Shown: positions 1-8,731, counted from the first letter of the stretch. The stretch: 20,588 nt of DNA from Bacteroidales bacterium (GCA_020860885.1 JAJBTS010000424.1:1-20588); one strand, 5' to 3'. The notes: generated by a model from the letters alone, not told the origin. Made by a program: numbers and translations.

Positions 1-29
1 ATTAAGTAAAACTCTGACGGTTTTAGATC

Positions 30-1829
30 TTATTTTTTATTCTGTCTTTTTCTTTCATTCTCATCGAGAATGATTTTTCTTAAACGTATAGCATTAGGGG
101 TCACTTCAACATATTCATCTTCCTTAATATATTCCAGAGCCTGTTCTAAGCTAAAAATAATAGGAGGAGCCAGCTTTACTTTGTCGTCACTTCCTGATGC
201 ACGGACATTGGTTAATTTCTTCGATTTTGTTACATTTACCACCAAATCACCTTCTTTGGTATGTTCACCAACAATTTGACCAGCATAGATATCGGTTTGC
301 GGATAGATGAAAAATTTTCCGCGGTCTTGAAGCTTATCTAATGCGTAAGCAAAAGCATTTCCTGTTTCCATTGCAATAATAGATCCGTTCTGACGCTTTT
401 CGATCTCTCCTTTCCAGGGTTGATATTCCAGAAAACGATGCGCCATAATAGCCTCGCCCGCTGAGGCTGTCAATACATTATTGGTTAAGCCTATTATTCC
501 GCGGGAAGGAATAATAAACTCCAGATGAATCCGGTCGTTTTTCCGTTCCATGGATTGCATCTCTCCTTTACGTTTGGTGACCATATCGATGATACGGCTG
601 GAAAACTCTTCAGGTAAATTTATAGTCAACTGTTCCACAGGCTCCAGCTTAACACCTTCTTTCTGCTTGATAATTACCTGAGGCTGACCTACCTGTAACT
701 CATAACCTTCTCTTCGCATGGTTTCAATCAGAACGGATAAATGAAGAACTCCACGTCCGTATACAATCCATGCGTCCGAACTTTCCGAAGGAAGAACCCT
801 TAACGCCAGATTTTTATCCAACTCCCGCATCAGGCGTTCGTAGATATGACGGGAAGTAACATACTTACCATCTTTCCCGTAAAAAGGGGAGTCGTTGATT
901 GTAAATAACATAGACATGGTTGGCTCGTCAATAGCGATTGGAGCCAAAGGTTCCGGAGCTTCCGGGTCTGTGATCGTATCCCCGATTTCAAAACCTTCAA
1001 TTCCGATTACAGCACAAATGTCTCCGGATTTTACGGAAGATACTTTTGTCCTTCCCAAACCCGTAAAAACATTCAATTCTTTTATTCTGGATTTTACTAC
1101 AGTGCCGTCTCTTTTGCATAAAGCAATGTCCATGCCTTCTTTTAACTCTCCTCTGTGAACTCGTCCTACGGCGATACGTCCTAAATAGTTTGAGTAATCG
1201 AGGGAGGTTATTTGCATCTGTGGGGAGCCTTCAATCACAGTGGGTTCAGGTATGTATTCAATAATAGCGTCTAAAACAGGTAAGATATTTTCCGATGGAT
1301 TTTTCCAATCATCCGACATCCATCCTTGTTTGGCAGAGCCATAAATAGTTGCAAAATCCAATTGATCTTCCGAAGCATCCAGTGCAAACATCAAATCAAA
1401 AACCATCTCCTGGACTTCTTCCGGGCGACAGTTTGGTTTATCCACCTTATTAATGACAACAATAGGTTTTTTTCCTAAAGAAATAGCCTTTTGAAGAACA
1501 AAACGTGTCTGGGGCATAGGGCCTTCGAAAGCATCTACCAGAAGCAGTACACCATCGGCCATATTTAATACTCTTTCTACTTCACCTCCAAAATCAGCAT
1601 GTCCCGGGGTGTCGATGATATTAATTTTGTAATCTTTATAATTGATTGAAACATTTTTAGCCAGAATAGTTATTCCGCGTTCTCTTTCTAAATCGTTGCT
1701 GTCTAAAAATTGGTCCAGGTCGGCTTTGTCATCTCTGAAAAGTTTTCCGGCTAACAGCATTTTATCTACCAGGGTTGTTTTACCATGATCCACATGGGCT
1801 ATGATCGCAATATTTCTTATTTTCTGCAT
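30..1829 (-). CDS. typA: Ribosome-associated translational GTPase TypA/BipA
   Basis: This is a 599-residue translation-factor GTPase, about the usual length for TypA/BipA. The family binds the 70S ribosome at the EF-G site and supports 50S assembly and stress or cold adaptation. The GTPase motifs are visible: P-loop AHVDHGKT at residues 11-18, switch-I region ERGIT near 50-54, DTPGH at 73-77, and NKVD at 127-130 followed by the TypA-typical GSAKQGW. The C-terminal half contains the conserved stretches [10 protein letters not shown] and [15 protein letters not shown], which separate TypA from EF-G and LepA. It starts at ATG 1829. A perfect -7 motif lies about 30 bases upstream, so it is probably monocistronic. 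No truncation or frameshift is seen. The stop codon lies only 29 bases from the window edge, so its terminator may be outside. Confidence 0.97.
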   Translation of the reverse strand: MQKIRNIAIIAHVDHGKTTLVDKMLLAGKLFRDDKADLDQFLDSNDLERERGITILAKNVSINYKDYKINIIDTPGHADFGGEVERVLNMADGVLLLVDAFEGPMPQTRFVLQKAISLGKKPIVVINKVDKPNCRPEEVQEMVFDLMFALDASEDQLDFATIYGSAKQGWMSDDWKNPSENILPVLDAIIEYIPEPTVIEGSPQMQITSLDYSNYLGRIAVGRVHRGELKEGMDIALCKRDGTVVKSRIKELNVFTGLGRTKVSSVKSGDICAVIGIEGFEIGDTITDPEAPEPLAPIAIDEPTMSMLFTINDSPFYGKDGKYVTSRHIYERLMRELDKNLALRVLPSESSDAWIVYGRGVLHLSVLIETMRREGYELQVGQPQVIIKQKEGVKLEPVEQLTINLPEEFSSRIIDMVTKRKGEMQSMERKNDRIHLEFIIPSRGIIGLTNNVLTASAGEAIMAHRFLEYQPWKGEIEKRQNGSIIAMETGNAFAYALDKLQDRGKFFIYPQTDIYAGQIVGEHTKEGDLVVNVTKSKKLTNVRASGSDDKVKLAPPIIFSLEQALEYIKEDEYVEVTPNAIRLRKIILDENERKRQNKK

Positions 1830-1859
1830 ACAATTCTCTCCAATGCCTTTTTAAGGGCG

Positions 1860-1867
1860 CAAAGGTA
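1860..1867 (-). promoter_or_regulatory. Bacteroidetes -7 promoter element for typA
   Basis: The minus strand reads TACCTTTG, an exact match to the Bacteroidetes -7 consensus TAnnTTTG, about 30 bases upstream of the typA start codon. No clear TTTG -33 box lies at 19-21 bases spacing, although a TTTTG occurs closer in. The expected transcription start is near 1853-1855. The rest of the 156-base gap (1830-1985) is AT-rich, and I see no further feature in it. Confidence 0.6.
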
Positions 1868-1985
1868 CGAATAAATTCTCACAAAAGCTGTAAAATACTG
1901 TCAATATGGATTTCTACTTTCTTAAATCGGGCTAGAAGAGTTTCTAAACTGTAAATTTTATTGATTTTTTTCGAGAATGTATTCT

Positions 1986-3002
1986 TCAGTGCATAAGTTT
2001 ATACAACAACTCAATCAGCAATTTACCCTGAGAGGTAGAACTGTTGCCGAAACCTTTCCCTTTGGCATCATACTCACGGATCAATGCAATGTTTTTCATT
2101 GTTTTCATGGGTTTGTAATATTTTGCTGCTTCTAAATAATCTACGATTTGCATGTCCCATCGAAATCCTAATTTCTGCATTAAGTTGGCTTTGGATTGAT
2201 TTTTTTCAAACTGGCAAATCATGAGGTTCGTGAAAAAGTTAAACAAAACGGTAAGAGTTAGTATCAAAGGATTGTTTTTAGGATTTTCATCGAAATATTT
2301 GGCTATCCGGTTTGCTTTAAGGATATCCCGGTTAGCTACTGCTTTCTGTAATTCGTAGTTATTGAATTCTTTACTGATACCGATGTTTTTTTCAATAAGA
2401 TCTATCGAGATCCGGGTTTCGTCGGAAGGTAAAGCTATGGTTAATTTCTCTAACTCATTCACTACTTTATTCAAATCATTTCCCAGATAATCGGTTAAGA
2501 TCTGTGCGGCCTGGATTGGGATATTTATTTGTTTATCACGCAAATAAGAAATTATAAAATCGGGAACTTTGTTTTCATAAATCTTTTTGGATTCGTAAAC
2601 AATACCGACTTTAGCTATTTCTCCCGCCAGCTTTTTCCTGCCATCCAGTTTACCATACTTATAATTAATAACCAGTACGGTAGAGGATAAAGGATTTTTG
2701 ACGTAATGAATCAATTGGTCGATGTTCTTAAGGTTTTGCGCCTCTTTTACAACCACGAGTTGCCTTTCGGACATCATAGGATATCTTTTGCAGGCATTGA
2801 TAACAGAAGCAACATCTGTTTCCATTCCATATACTATCGTCTGATTAAAATCCCTTTCCGAGTCGTTAAGTACAGATTCGATCAATAAATTGGTTAGAGC
2901 ATCTATATAATAACTTTCTTCTCCCTGAAAGAGATATACAGGCATAAATTTATTTAGCCGTATATTCCCTTTTATCTCATCAAAACTTAATTCTTTAGCC
3001 AT
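1986..3002 (-). CDS. holA: DNA polymerase III subunit delta (clamp loader)
   Basis: This 338-residue protein matches the HolA family in length and layout. The delta subunit is the clamp-loader arm that opens the beta sliding clamp at primer-template junctions. The N-terminal AAA+-like part contains YLFQGEESYYID near residues 23-34, the degenerate nucleotide-binding region typical of HolA. It is followed by SSTVLVINYKYGKLDGRKKL and the helical collar region with LTDYLGNDLNKVVNELEKLTI, the most recognisable HolA signature. It starts 3 bases after the stop of the AMP nucleosidase gene and is probably cotranscribed with it. No separate promoter was seen. It is intact. Confidence 0.93.
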   Translation of the reverse strand: MAKELSFDEIKGNIRLNKFMPVYLFQGEESYYIDALTNLLIESVLNDSERDFNQTIVYGMETDVASVINACKRYPMMSERQLVVVKEAQNLKNIDQLIHYVKNPLSSTVLVINYKYGKLDGRKKLAGEIAKVGIVYESKKIYENKVPDFIISYLRDKQINIPIQAAQILTDYLGNDLNKVVNELEKLTIALPSDETRISIDLIEKNIGISKEFNNYELQKAVANRDILKANRIAKYFDENPKNNPLILTLTVLFNFFTNLMICQFEKNQSKANLMQKLGFRWDMQIVDYLEAAKYYKPMKTMKNIALIREYDAKGKGFGNSSTSQGKLLIELLYKLMH

Positions 3003-3005
3003 ACT

Positions 3006-3782
3006 TTACCACTCAAAACGTAAATGTTTTACCGTCTCTTTATTTTCAATGATGGATTTAAGAGTCTTTATACCAATATAAACATGCTCATTCACAAAAT
3101 TACGGGTAACCAATTCATCGCTTTTTTCGGTTTTAATACCTTCGGATATCATGGGTTGGTCGCTGACCAGCAGAACGGCTCCTGTTGGAATATGATTGGA
3201 AAACCCGACCGTAAATAAGGTTGCCGTTTCCATGTCTACTCCAATAGCGCGTATGGTACGTAAGTATTCTTTGAATTCATCGTTATGCTCCCAAACTCTT
3301 CGGTTAGTAGTGTAAATAGTTCCGGTCCAATAATCTTTTCCGTGATCCCGGATATTGGATGAAGCAGCTCTCAAAAGGCTGAAGGCAGGTAATGAGGGCA
3401 CTTCCGGTGGATAGTAGTCGTCCGAAGTTCCTTCCCCGCGAATAGCAGCTATGGGAAGTATATAATCACCTACGGAATTATTTTTTTTCAGTCCGCCGCA
3501 TTTACCCAAAAATAATACTGCTTTCGGTTGAATGGCTCCTAAAAGATCCATAACAGTAGCTGCATTGGCAGATCCCATACCGAAATTTATAATTGTAATT
3601 CCATCGGCAGATGCATTAGGCATATTTGCATCTTTCCCTACGATAGGAACGTTGTAGAATTCTGCAAATATTTCTACATAACGATTGAAATTCGTTAATA
3701 AAATAAATTTAGTGAATTCCTCTAATGGCCTCTTTGTATAACGAGGCAACCAATTTTTGACAATATCTTGTTTTGTCTTCAT
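3006..3782 (-). CDS. amn: AMP nucleosidase (short Bacteroidetes form), nucleoside phosphorylase fold
   Basis: This 258-residue protein has the PNP/UDP phosphorylase fold. AMP nucleosidase hydrolyses AMP to adenine and ribose 5-phosphate. Visible motifs are the phosphate/ribose-loop segment INFGMGSANAATVMD (residues 65-79), FLGKCGGL (91-98), the nucleoside-binding GVDMETATLF with Met-Glu at 184-185, and LLVSDQPM with Asp208, the usual base-contacting acid. It is about half the length of the E. coli enzyme (roughly 480 residues) and lacks that enzyme's N-terminal regulatory domain. This matches the short proteins annotated as AMP nucleosidase in Bacteroidetes. Substrate choice cannot be proven from sequence; another purine nucleosidase or phosphorylase activity is possible. 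It is the first gene of a pair with holA. Confidence 0.87.
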   Translation of the reverse strand: MKTKQDIVKNWLPRYTKRPLEEFTKFILLTNFNRYVEIFAEFYNVPIVGKDANMPNASADGITIINFGMGSANAATVMDLLGAIQPKAVLFLGKCGGLKKNNSVGDYILPIAAIRGEGTSDDYYPPEVPSLPAFSLLRAASSNIRDHGKDYWTGTIYTTNRRVWEHNDEFKEYLRTIRAIGVDMETATLFTVGFSNHIPTGAVLLVSDQPMISEGIKTEKSDELVTRNFVNEHVYIGIKTLKSIIENKETVKHLRFEW

Positions 3783-3797
3783 AATTACGTAAATTTG
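3768..3797 (+). promoter_or_regulatory. Promoter for the HsdR-N-like gene (-33 TTG, -7 TAAATTTG)
   Basis: TAAATTTG at 3790-3797 is an exact -7 match. A TTG at 3768-3770 sits exactly 19 bases upstream, as expected for a -33 box. The predicted transcript start is near 3803, giving a leader of about 22 bases before the ATG at 3826. The -33 box lies inside the amn coding region, so the promoter interlocks with the divergent amn promoter. Confidence 0.6.
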
Positions 3798-3809
3798 AAG
3801 CTGATTTCA

Positions 3810-3817
3810 CAAAGTTA
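3810..3817 (-). promoter_or_regulatory. -7 promoter element for amn-holA
   Basis: The minus strand reads TAACTTTG, an exact TAnnTTTG match, 28 bases upstream of the amn start. No good -33 TTG is seen at 19-21 bases. The -33 region would fall inside the start of the divergent gene at 3826. The expected start site is near 3804. Confidence 0.55.
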
Positions 3818-3825
3818 ATCAAAAA

Positions 3826-4293
3826 ATGAGAGATAATATCATCCCTGAACTCAATCTTCCTCCTACATCTTTGAAAATCAAATACAAAGAAAGTAAAGGA
3901 TATGTTTTGGATCGTTTGCGCAAACAATTTGTCCGGTTGACGCCGGAAGAATATGTGCGCCAGTCTTTTATTAATTATTTGATTGAATATAAGAGTTATC
4001 CGGAAGGTCTGCTTGCGAATGAAGTTTGTATAGAATTAGGAAATCTTAAGAAGCGTTGCGATAGTGTTCTGTATAATAAATCGATTAGGGCAATAATGAT
4101 TATCGAATACAAAGCGCCGTCGGTTGCTGTAACACAGAGGACTTTTGATCAGATCATAAGATACAATATGGTTTTAGATGTTCCCTGGTTGATAATCACA
4201 AATGGATTGCAACATTATTGTTGTTACATTAAATCGCAGGAAGAATATTCTTTCCTTAAAGAAATTCCGGCTTATACGGAGTTAGAAAAATGA
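3826..4293 (+). CDS. Stand-alone HsdR N-terminal-like protein, PD-(D/E)xK nuclease fold
   Basis: This small 155-residue protein resembles only the N-terminal nuclease module of type I restriction HsdR subunits, with no helicase or HsdM/HsdS genes nearby. Candidate PD-(D/E)xK residues are Glu66 in the first helix, Asp79 in KRCDSVLY, Glu94 and Lys96 in IIEYKAP, and a Gln109-x3-Tyr113 pair in QIIRY. These correspond to motifs I, II, III and QxxxY of the HsdR nuclease. The active-site set therefore looks complete, so it could cut or bind DNA. It is divergent from amn-holA and is followed by a structured repeat region. It is probably a conserved Bacteroidetes housekeeping protein rather than a restriction enzyme. 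Its actual role is unknown; being next to a clamp-loader gene hints at DNA maintenance, but that is inference. Confidence 0.82.
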   Translation: MRDNIIPELNLPPTSLKIKYKESKGYVLDRLRKQFVRLTPEEYVRQSFINYLIEYKSYPEGLLANEVCIELGNLKKRCDSVLYNKSIRAIMIIEYKAPSVAVTQRTFDQIIRYNMVLDVPWLIITNGLQHYCCYIKSQEEYSFLKEIPAYTELEK

Positions 4294-4304
4294 ATATCAA
4301 ACGG

Positions 4305-4327
4305 GAATAGTTTTTACGATACTATTC
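4305..4327. repeat. Short perfect inverted repeat after the HsdR-N gene
   Basis: GAATAGT (4305-4311) and ACTATTC (4321-4327) form a 7-bp stem with a 9-base loop, 11 bases after the stop codon. No T-run follows, so it is not a typical intrinsic terminator. It may protect the mRNA end or form the edge of the adjoining repeat array. Confidence 0.5.
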
Positions 4328-4340
4328 ACTACTCTTTGGT

Positions 4341-4546
4341 AATACTCTTCGTTACCCTTCCGCAATGCTCTTCGCTACCTCCTCGCGATAAGTATTTCGA
4401 CCTTCCCGAGATACTTACCGCGACGGGGTGTTAATACTCTTCGCTAACCCGTCGAGATACTCTTCGCTGACCCGTTGAGATACTCTTCGCGATGAGGTGT
4501 CAATACTCTTCGCAACGGGGTGTTAATATTCTTCGCGAATAAGATT
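4341..4546. repeat. Degenerate tandem array, about nine 19-26 bp units
   Basis: Units begin at about 4341, 4364, 4390, 4409, 4433, 4455, 4478, 4502 and 4525. Most start with a variant of AATACTCTTCGC or AGATACTCTTCGC, followed by a GC-rich tail. The tail occurs in two orientations: CGACGGGGTGTT-like (units 4, 7, 8) and AACCCGTCG-like (units 5, 6), which are partly reverse complements. The array is clearly more GC-rich than its flanks. Units are contiguous with no unique spacers, which argues against CRISPR. No convincing reading frame covers it. It lies in the 418-base gap between two convergent genes. Function is unknown; a REP/BIME-like or decayed repeat is the nearest description. Confidence 0.8.
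4376..4430. repeat. Long imperfect hairpin inside the tandem array
   Basis: The two arms fold around the loop ACCTTCC (4400-4406). The inner stem TAAGTATTTCG (4389-4399) pairs with CGAGATACTTA (4407-4417) using one wobble pair. After one A-C mismatch, CGCG (4384-4387) pairs with CGCG (4419-4422), and ACCTC (4377-4381) pairs with GGGGT (4425-4429). About 21 of 24 positions form Watson-Crick pairs, two more are G-T wobbles, and two are mismatched within the outer part. Alternative shorter stems exist: 4421-4427 with 4448-4454, and 4471-4477 with 4513-4519. No T-tract follows on either strand. Confidence 0.65.
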
Positions 4547-4655
4547 AATACTAATTCTGGTTTCTTATTCACTGATAGCTGTTTACAGATATATAAGGAA
4601 GTTTTATAATATTGTATAGATGAGAAGGTCCGGTTAATAGTTTTGATTTTCGGAT

Positions 4656-4692
4656 AAAAAAACAGCCTCAAGGAAAGTTGAGGCTGTTTTTT
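4656..4692. terminator. Bidirectional intrinsic terminator between convergent genes
   Basis: A 9-bp GC-rich stem, CAGCCTCAA (4663-4671) with TTGAGGCTG (4678-4686), encloses the loop GGAAAG. It is flanked by seven A on the left and six T on the right, so each strand has a U-tract. It can end transcription of the HsdR-N gene from the left and of the SPOR gene and his operon from the right. The stretch 4547-4655 between the array and this hairpin is AT-rich, and I see nothing in it. Confidence 0.88.
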
Positions 4693-4711
4693 ATAAAATT
4701 ATTTTTAGAAA

Positions 4712-5182
4712 TCAATTTCCCTGTTGCAATAACCAGGCATCGTTGAATTCCGGAGCGAATTTTGTTTTTACTCTGTCTCGTTCGTAAATAGCATCCGCTT
4801 TATTATCATAGGTAGCGATAATTACGCGATACATATCTCTTTCGTTTTGTGCCAGAACTACGTTATATCCCTGTGCTGTCATCCTTTCTTTTAAAGATTC
4901 TGCGTTGGTTTTGTTGATAAAGCTACCGATGACTACACTGAATTCTTTAATTCCGTTTCCATCTACAGATGTAACTTTTTCAACCTGGAATTTGTCATTC
5001 AATACAGGTTTAGGTTTTTCTACCGGAACCATTTCTTCAATGTTTTCTTCCTGTTGTTCTTCTATAGCCTTTTGCCTGGCTTGTTCATAAACATTTTGAT
5101 ATTGACTTTGCTTTGATTTACACGCACCCATCGTAAGTGCGAAAGTAGCTATCAGACCGAATAAAAAAAATTTTGATTTCAT
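4712..5182 (-). CDS. SPOR-domain lipoprotein
   Basis: This protein is 156 residues from ATG 5182. That start gives a clean lipoprotein signal MKSKFFLFGLIATFALTMGAC with the lipobox Cys about 21 residues in. An in-frame ATG at 5209 would add nine residues but sits almost on the predicted transcript start, so 5182 is preferred. After the anchor comes a charged, Gln/Glu-rich linker (QARQKAIEEQQEE). A C-terminal SPOR domain begins around KEFSVVIGSFINKTNAESL and runs to DAWLLQQG. SPOR domains bind peptidoglycan stripped of stem peptides, usually at division septa. The protein is probably periplasmic and attached to a membrane by lipid. Its gene is only 54 bases after hisB with no terminator between them, so some his-operon readthrough is likely. 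Confidence 0.87.
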   Translation of the reverse strand: MKSKFFLFGLIATFALTMGACKSKQSQYQNVYEQARQKAIEEQQEENIEEMVPVEKPKPVLNDKFQVEKVTSVDGNGIKEFSVVIGSFINKTNAESLKERMTAQGYNVVLAQNERDMYRVIIATYDNKADAIYERDRVKTKFAPEFNDAWLLQQGN

Positions 5183-5217
5183 ACTATTAAGTTTATTAAT
5201 CATTTTCAAATTGAGAA

Positions 5218-5225
5218 CAAATATA
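5218..5225 (-). promoter_or_regulatory. -7 promoter element for the SPOR lipoprotein gene
   Basis: The minus strand reads TATATTTG, an exact TAnnTTTG match, in the hisB-SPOR gap. The predicted start site, near 5212, leaves about 30 bases of leader before ATG 5182. The -33 region (TACTTTATAG) is poor, so the strength of the promoter is uncertain. Confidence 0.5.
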
Positions 5226-5236
5226 ATTAAATATTT

Positions 5237-6373
5237 CTATAAAGTACCTTTTGTGCTCGGTAATTCATAATTGAATACATCCCTGCGAATGGCCATCTTG
5301 ATAGCTCGGGCAAAACCTTTGAATATTCCTTCGATCTTATGATGCTCATTCTGACCTTCCGCTTTAATATTCAGATTCATTTTTGCTGAATCACTGACCG
5401 ACTTGAAAAAATGCAGGAACATCTCTGTTGGCATATCACCTATTTTTTCCCGTTTAAATTCAGCTTCCCAGACAAGCCACGGTCTTCCTCCGAAATCTAA
5501 AGCTACCGAACAAAGGCAATCGTCCATAGGAAGATAATAACCGTAACGTTCGATTCCACGTTTGTCTCCTAAGGCATTTAATAAAGCTTCTCCAAGCGCA
5601 ATCCCGGTATCTTCAATCGTATGGTGTTCATCCACATGTGTATCACCTTTTACTTTTATAACCAAATCCGTGCCAGAATGTTTACCTATTTGATCTAACA
5701 TATGATCAAAAAAACCTAATCCGGTAGAAATGTCGGTATTGCCTTTTCCGTCCAGATGGATTTCAACGTAGATGTCCGTTTCTTTGGTAGTTCTTTTTAC
5801 GATTGCTTTTCTCTCCTTTACAAAAAGGAACTCGCTTATTTTATCCCAATCTTTTGTTACTAAAGCACAATAAGGCTTTAATTCGGGTTTATCTTTTAAA
5901 AGAGTTTCCTCGTTTAAGAATATCGCTTTACAACCCAGGTTTTTAGCCAGTTCTACGTCCGTGAGCCGATCCCCGATAACGAAAGAATTTGCGAGATCAT
6001 AACCTCCCTTCATGTATCCGGTTAATAAACCTGTCCCTGGCTTGCGGGTAGGTAAATGATCTTCAGGATAAGATTTATCAATTAAAATATCATTAAAAAT
6101 AATTCCTTCTCCTTTCAAAATCTCCAGCATCTTTCCCTGAATAATATCAAAGTTTTCCTGAGGATTAGCCGGAGTGCCCAGTCCGTCCTGATTGGTAACC
6201 ATCACAAATTCAAAATCCGTTTTCTTCCTTATAAAATAAAGGTTACGGATAACTCCGGGTAAGAATTCCATTTGTTCCAGAGTATCCACCTGGAAAGTGA
6301 CAGGAGGTTCAACTAATATCGTGCCATCCCGGTCTATAAATAATGCTTGTTTCCTCATCTCCTTATTAGTCAT
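5237..6373 (-). CDS. hisB: Bifunctional histidinol-phosphatase / imidazoleglycerol-phosphate dehydratase
   Basis: This 378-residue two-domain HisB catalyses two histidine-pathway steps: dehydration of imidazoleglycerol phosphate and dephosphorylation of histidinol phosphate. Residues ~8-175 form a HAD phosphatase: FIDRDGT with nucleophile Asp14 and acid Asp16, [17 protein letters not shown] and [13 protein letters not shown]. Residues ~190-378 form the dehydratase: [34 protein letters not shown] and [16 protein letters not shown], which carry the metal-binding histidines. The HAD part has [12 protein letters not shown] where E. coli HisB has a Cys/His zinc loop, so it appears zinc-independent there. 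It is the last his gene, 39 bases after hisC. An internal ATG five codons in (MRKQALF) is an alternative start. Confidence 0.97.
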   Translation of the reverse strand: MTNKEMRKQALFIDRDGTILVEPPVTFQVDTLEQMEFLPGVIRNLYFIRKKTDFEFVMVTNQDGLGTPANPQENFDIIQGKMLEILKGEGIIFNDILIDKSYPEDHLPTRKPGTGLLTGYMKGGYDLANSFVIGDRLTDVELAKNLGCKAIFLNEETLLKDKPELKPYCALVTKDWDKISEFLFVKERKAIVKRTTKETDIYVEIHLDGKGNTDISTGLGFFDHMLDQIGKHSGTDLVIKVKGDTHVDEHHTIEDTGIALGEALLNALGDKRGIERYGYYLPMDDCLCSVALDFGGRPWLVWEAEFKREKIGDMPTEMFLHFFKSVSDSAKMNLNIKAEGQNEHHKIEGIFKGFARAIKMAIRRDVFNYELPSTKGTL

Positions 6374-6412
6374 ACATTTTTATTTGTAAATAAGCTTCTA
6401 ATGGGTTGTATG

Positions 6413-7447
6413 TTATTTATATACTTTTAATTCATTCAGTAAACTGCTATTTTCTTCCGGACTCCCAACAGTAATACGTAAGCAATTTAAGCAAAGAGAA
6501 ATAGAATTTCTGTTCCGGACAATAACTCCTTTGTCTACCAAATATTTATACGTAGAATTCGCATCAGGCACTTTTACTAATAAAGAGTTTGCTTGGGAAG
6601 GATATACTTTTTCTACCAGAGGGAGAACTTCCAATTCTTTTTTCATGCGGGAACGCTCTTCTACTAATGTTTTCACCCATTGATTTTTATCGTCTTCCTT
6701 TTCCAATTGTTTGCTTACAAATTCCTGGGTAAGTAAATTGATATTGTAGGGATATTTCACTTTATTGAAAAAACCGATGATTTCTTCCGAAGCGAAAGCT
6801 AATCCGCAACGTACCGACGCTAATCCCCATGCTTTGGAGAATGTTTGAAGAACAATAATATTAGGATAATTATCTATATCGGTCAACCAGCTTTTTTCTG
6901 TGGAAAAGTCGATGTATGCTTCATCAATAATAACGATTCCTTGAAATTGAGTTACGATTTTAAGCATTTCTTCTCTGTTCAGAAGATTACCGGTAGGGTT
7001 GTTGGGAGAACAAAGAAATATGAGTTTTGTATGCTTGTCTACACTTTGAAGAACTCTGTCGGCATCTAAAGAGAAATCATTATTTAGTAATACTTTCCTA
7101 TACTCTACATCGTTAATATCTGCACATACTTCATACATTCCGTAAGTAGGATCAATAGCTACGACATTCTCTTCTTTAGGTTCGCAAAATATCCTGAAAA
7201 CCAAGTCTATAGGTTCGTCACTTCCGTTACCTATCATTATTTGAGATGCCCTTACGCTTTTAATCCTTGCAATTTTCTCTTTTAATTCCCTTTGCAACGG
7301 ATCCGGATAGCGGTTGTACGGATAATTGTATGGATTCTCATTGGCATCCAGGAAGACAGATGCTTCTCCTTTGAATTCGCTGCGTGCAGAGGAGTAGGGT
7401 TTAAGTTTCCAGATATTAGGTCTGATAAGTTTTTCTAAATTCATCAT
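6413..7447 (-). CDS. hisC: Histidinol-phosphate aminotransferase
   Basis: This 344-residue fold-type I PLP aminotransferase converts imidazole-acetol phosphate and glutamate to histidinol phosphate. Recognisable parts are the N-terminal substrate segment [10 protein letters not shown] (32-41), the PLP-phosphate region [17 protein letters not shown] (148-154), DEAYIDF (175-181), the PLP-binding Lys205 in [14 protein letters not shown], and the C-terminal LRITVG with its carboxylate-binding Arg. It begins 5 bases after the hisD stop, consistent with translational coupling. Two adjacent ATG codons open the frame; either could be used. Confidence 0.97.
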   Translation of the reverse strand: MMNLEKLIRPNIWKLKPYSSARSEFKGEASVFLDANENPYNYPYNRYPDPLQRELKEKIARIKSVRASQIMIGNGSDEPIDLVFRIFCEPKEENVVAIDPTYGMYEVCADINDVEYRKVLLNNDFSLDADRVLQSVDKHTKLIFLCSPNNPTGNLLNREEMLKIVTQFQGIVIIDEAYIDFSTEKSWLTDIDNYPNIIVLQTFSKAWGLASVRCGLAFASEEIIGFFNKVKYPYNINLLTQEFVSKQLEKEDDKNQWVKTLVEERSRMKKELEVLPLVEKVYPSQANSLLVKVPDANSTYKYLVDKGVIVRNRNSISLCLNCLRITVGSPEENSSLLNELKVYK

Positions 7448-7452
7448 ATTGT

Positions 7453-8727
7453 TTAGGACATTCTAAATGTTACTGCATTTTTATGAGCGTCTAATAATTC
7501 GTTTTCTGCCATGATCTCTATGGTAGGGCCTAAAATCCGAATTCCTTCTTTACTAATCTCCTGGAACGTTATTTTCTTTATATAACTATCCAGATTAACT
7601 CCGCTGTATGCTTTTGCATATCCATTGGTAGGGAGCGTATGGTTGGTGCCGGAAGCGTAATCGCCTGCACTTTCCGGTGTATAGTGACCCAGAAATACAG
7701 ACCCCGCATTCGTAACTTTTTCTGCTAACTCGTTGTAGTTGCCGGTTTCTATGATCAGATGCTCCGGAGCGTACAAATTAGTCAAACGAATGATTTCATC
7801 TTCATTCTGCAGGACAACTATTTTACTGTTGGCTACAGATTTTTCTGCTAATTCTTTTCTGGGAAGTTCCGTTAATTGTTTCATTACTTCTTCTTCCACC
7901 TGGGTAGCCAGTCTTTCTGAAGTAGTTAACAGAAGCGCCTGGCTATCCGCGCCATGTTCTGCCTGGGATAATAAATCAGCTGCTACAAATACCGGATTTG
8001 CCGAATCGTCAGCAATCACTTCTACTTCCGAAGGTCCTGCAGGCATATCGATAGCGACATCTTTTAAACTGACCAATTGTTTCGCAGCTGTTACATATTG
8101 ATTCCCCGGGCCGAATATTTTGTATACTTTCGGAACCGTTGCAGTGCCGTAAGCCATAGCGGCGATGGCTTGTATTCCTCCTATTTTATATATTTTATCT
8201 ATTCCGGCTACCGAGGCAGCAAACAGAATGGCCGGATTAATTTTACCTTCTCCATTAGGAGGCGTACATAAGATAATCTCTTTACATCCTGCTATTTTAG
8301 CAGGAATACCTAGCATTAATACAGAAGAGAATAAAGGAGCTGTTCCTCCGGGAATATACAATCCTACTTTTTCTATGGGAGATGCTTTCTGCCAGCAGGT
8401 AACTCCGGGAGATGTTTCTATTTTACCGAAAGTTTGTTTTTGAGAAGAGTGAAACATATCTATGTTCTCTTTCGCGCGAAGAATAGCTTCTTTTAATTCC
8501 GTAGAAATGATATTTTTTGCTTCGTTTAATTCTTCCGTTGAAACCTCAAAAGAGGAAAGTTCAACTTTATCAAACTTCAAACTGTATTCTGTAATCGCTT
8601 CGTCGCCTCTTTTCTTTATATCATCCAGAATATTTTGTACCAGACCGAATAAATGAGTATTATCAATAACCGGGCGGCAAATGATTTTGTCCCACTGTTC
8701 CTGGGATGGATATTTTATGATCTGCAT
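7453..8727 (-). CDS. hisD: Histidinol dehydrogenase
   Basis: This 424-residue enzyme oxidises L-histidinol to L-histidine in two NAD-dependent steps, the last reactions of the pathway. Clear family signatures are [36 protein letters not shown], the GPGNQYV turn, [11 protein letters not shown], and [12 protein letters not shown] with the zinc-ligand Gln and His. APEHLII carries the catalytic Glu-His pair, and [26 protein letters not shown] carries a further zinc-ligand Asp. Length is normal and no residue seems lost. It starts 4 bases after the GNAT gene stop, so the acetyltransferase is tightly embedded in the operon. Confidence 0.97.
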   Translation of the reverse strand: MQIIKYPSQEQWDKIICRPVIDNTHLFGLVQNILDDIKKRGDEAITEYSLKFDKVELSSFEVSTEELNEAKNIISTELKEAILRAKENIDMFHSSQKQTFGKIETSPGVTCWQKASPIEKVGLYIPGGTAPLFSSVLMLGIPAKIAGCKEIILCTPPNGEGKINPAILFAASVAGIDKIYKIGGIQAIAAMAYGTATVPKVYKIFGPGNQYVTAAKQLVSLKDVAIDMPAGPSEVEVIADDSANPVFVAADLLSQAEHGADSQALLLTTSERLATQVEEEVMKQLTELPRKELAEKSVANSKIVVLQNEDEIIRLTNLYAPEHLIIETGNYNELAEKVTNAGSVFLGHYTPESAGDYASGTNHTLPTNGYAKAYSGVNLDSYIKKITFQEISKEGIRILGPTIEIMAENELLDAHKNAVTFRMS

Positions 8728-8731
8728 ATAT

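Noticed and set aside
1..29. Weak inverted repeat AAAAC/GTTTT after typA as a terminator
   Set aside because: The stem is only about six AT-rich pairs with no T-run on the minus strand within the window.
4341..4546. Possible CRISPR array
   Set aside because: Units of 19-26 bases are contiguous and degenerate with no unique spacers, and no cas gene is present.
4444..4671. 75-residue open frame on the minus strand covering most of the repeat array and the terminator
   Set aside because: It runs from the terminator stem into the tandem repeats, its residues merely translate the repeat, and it has no recognisable domain or promoter.
7739..8101. 120-residue plus-strand open frame within hisD
   Set aside because: It is antisense to conserved hisD motifs, is Ser/Thr/Ala-rich as expected for a shadow frame, and has no promoter.
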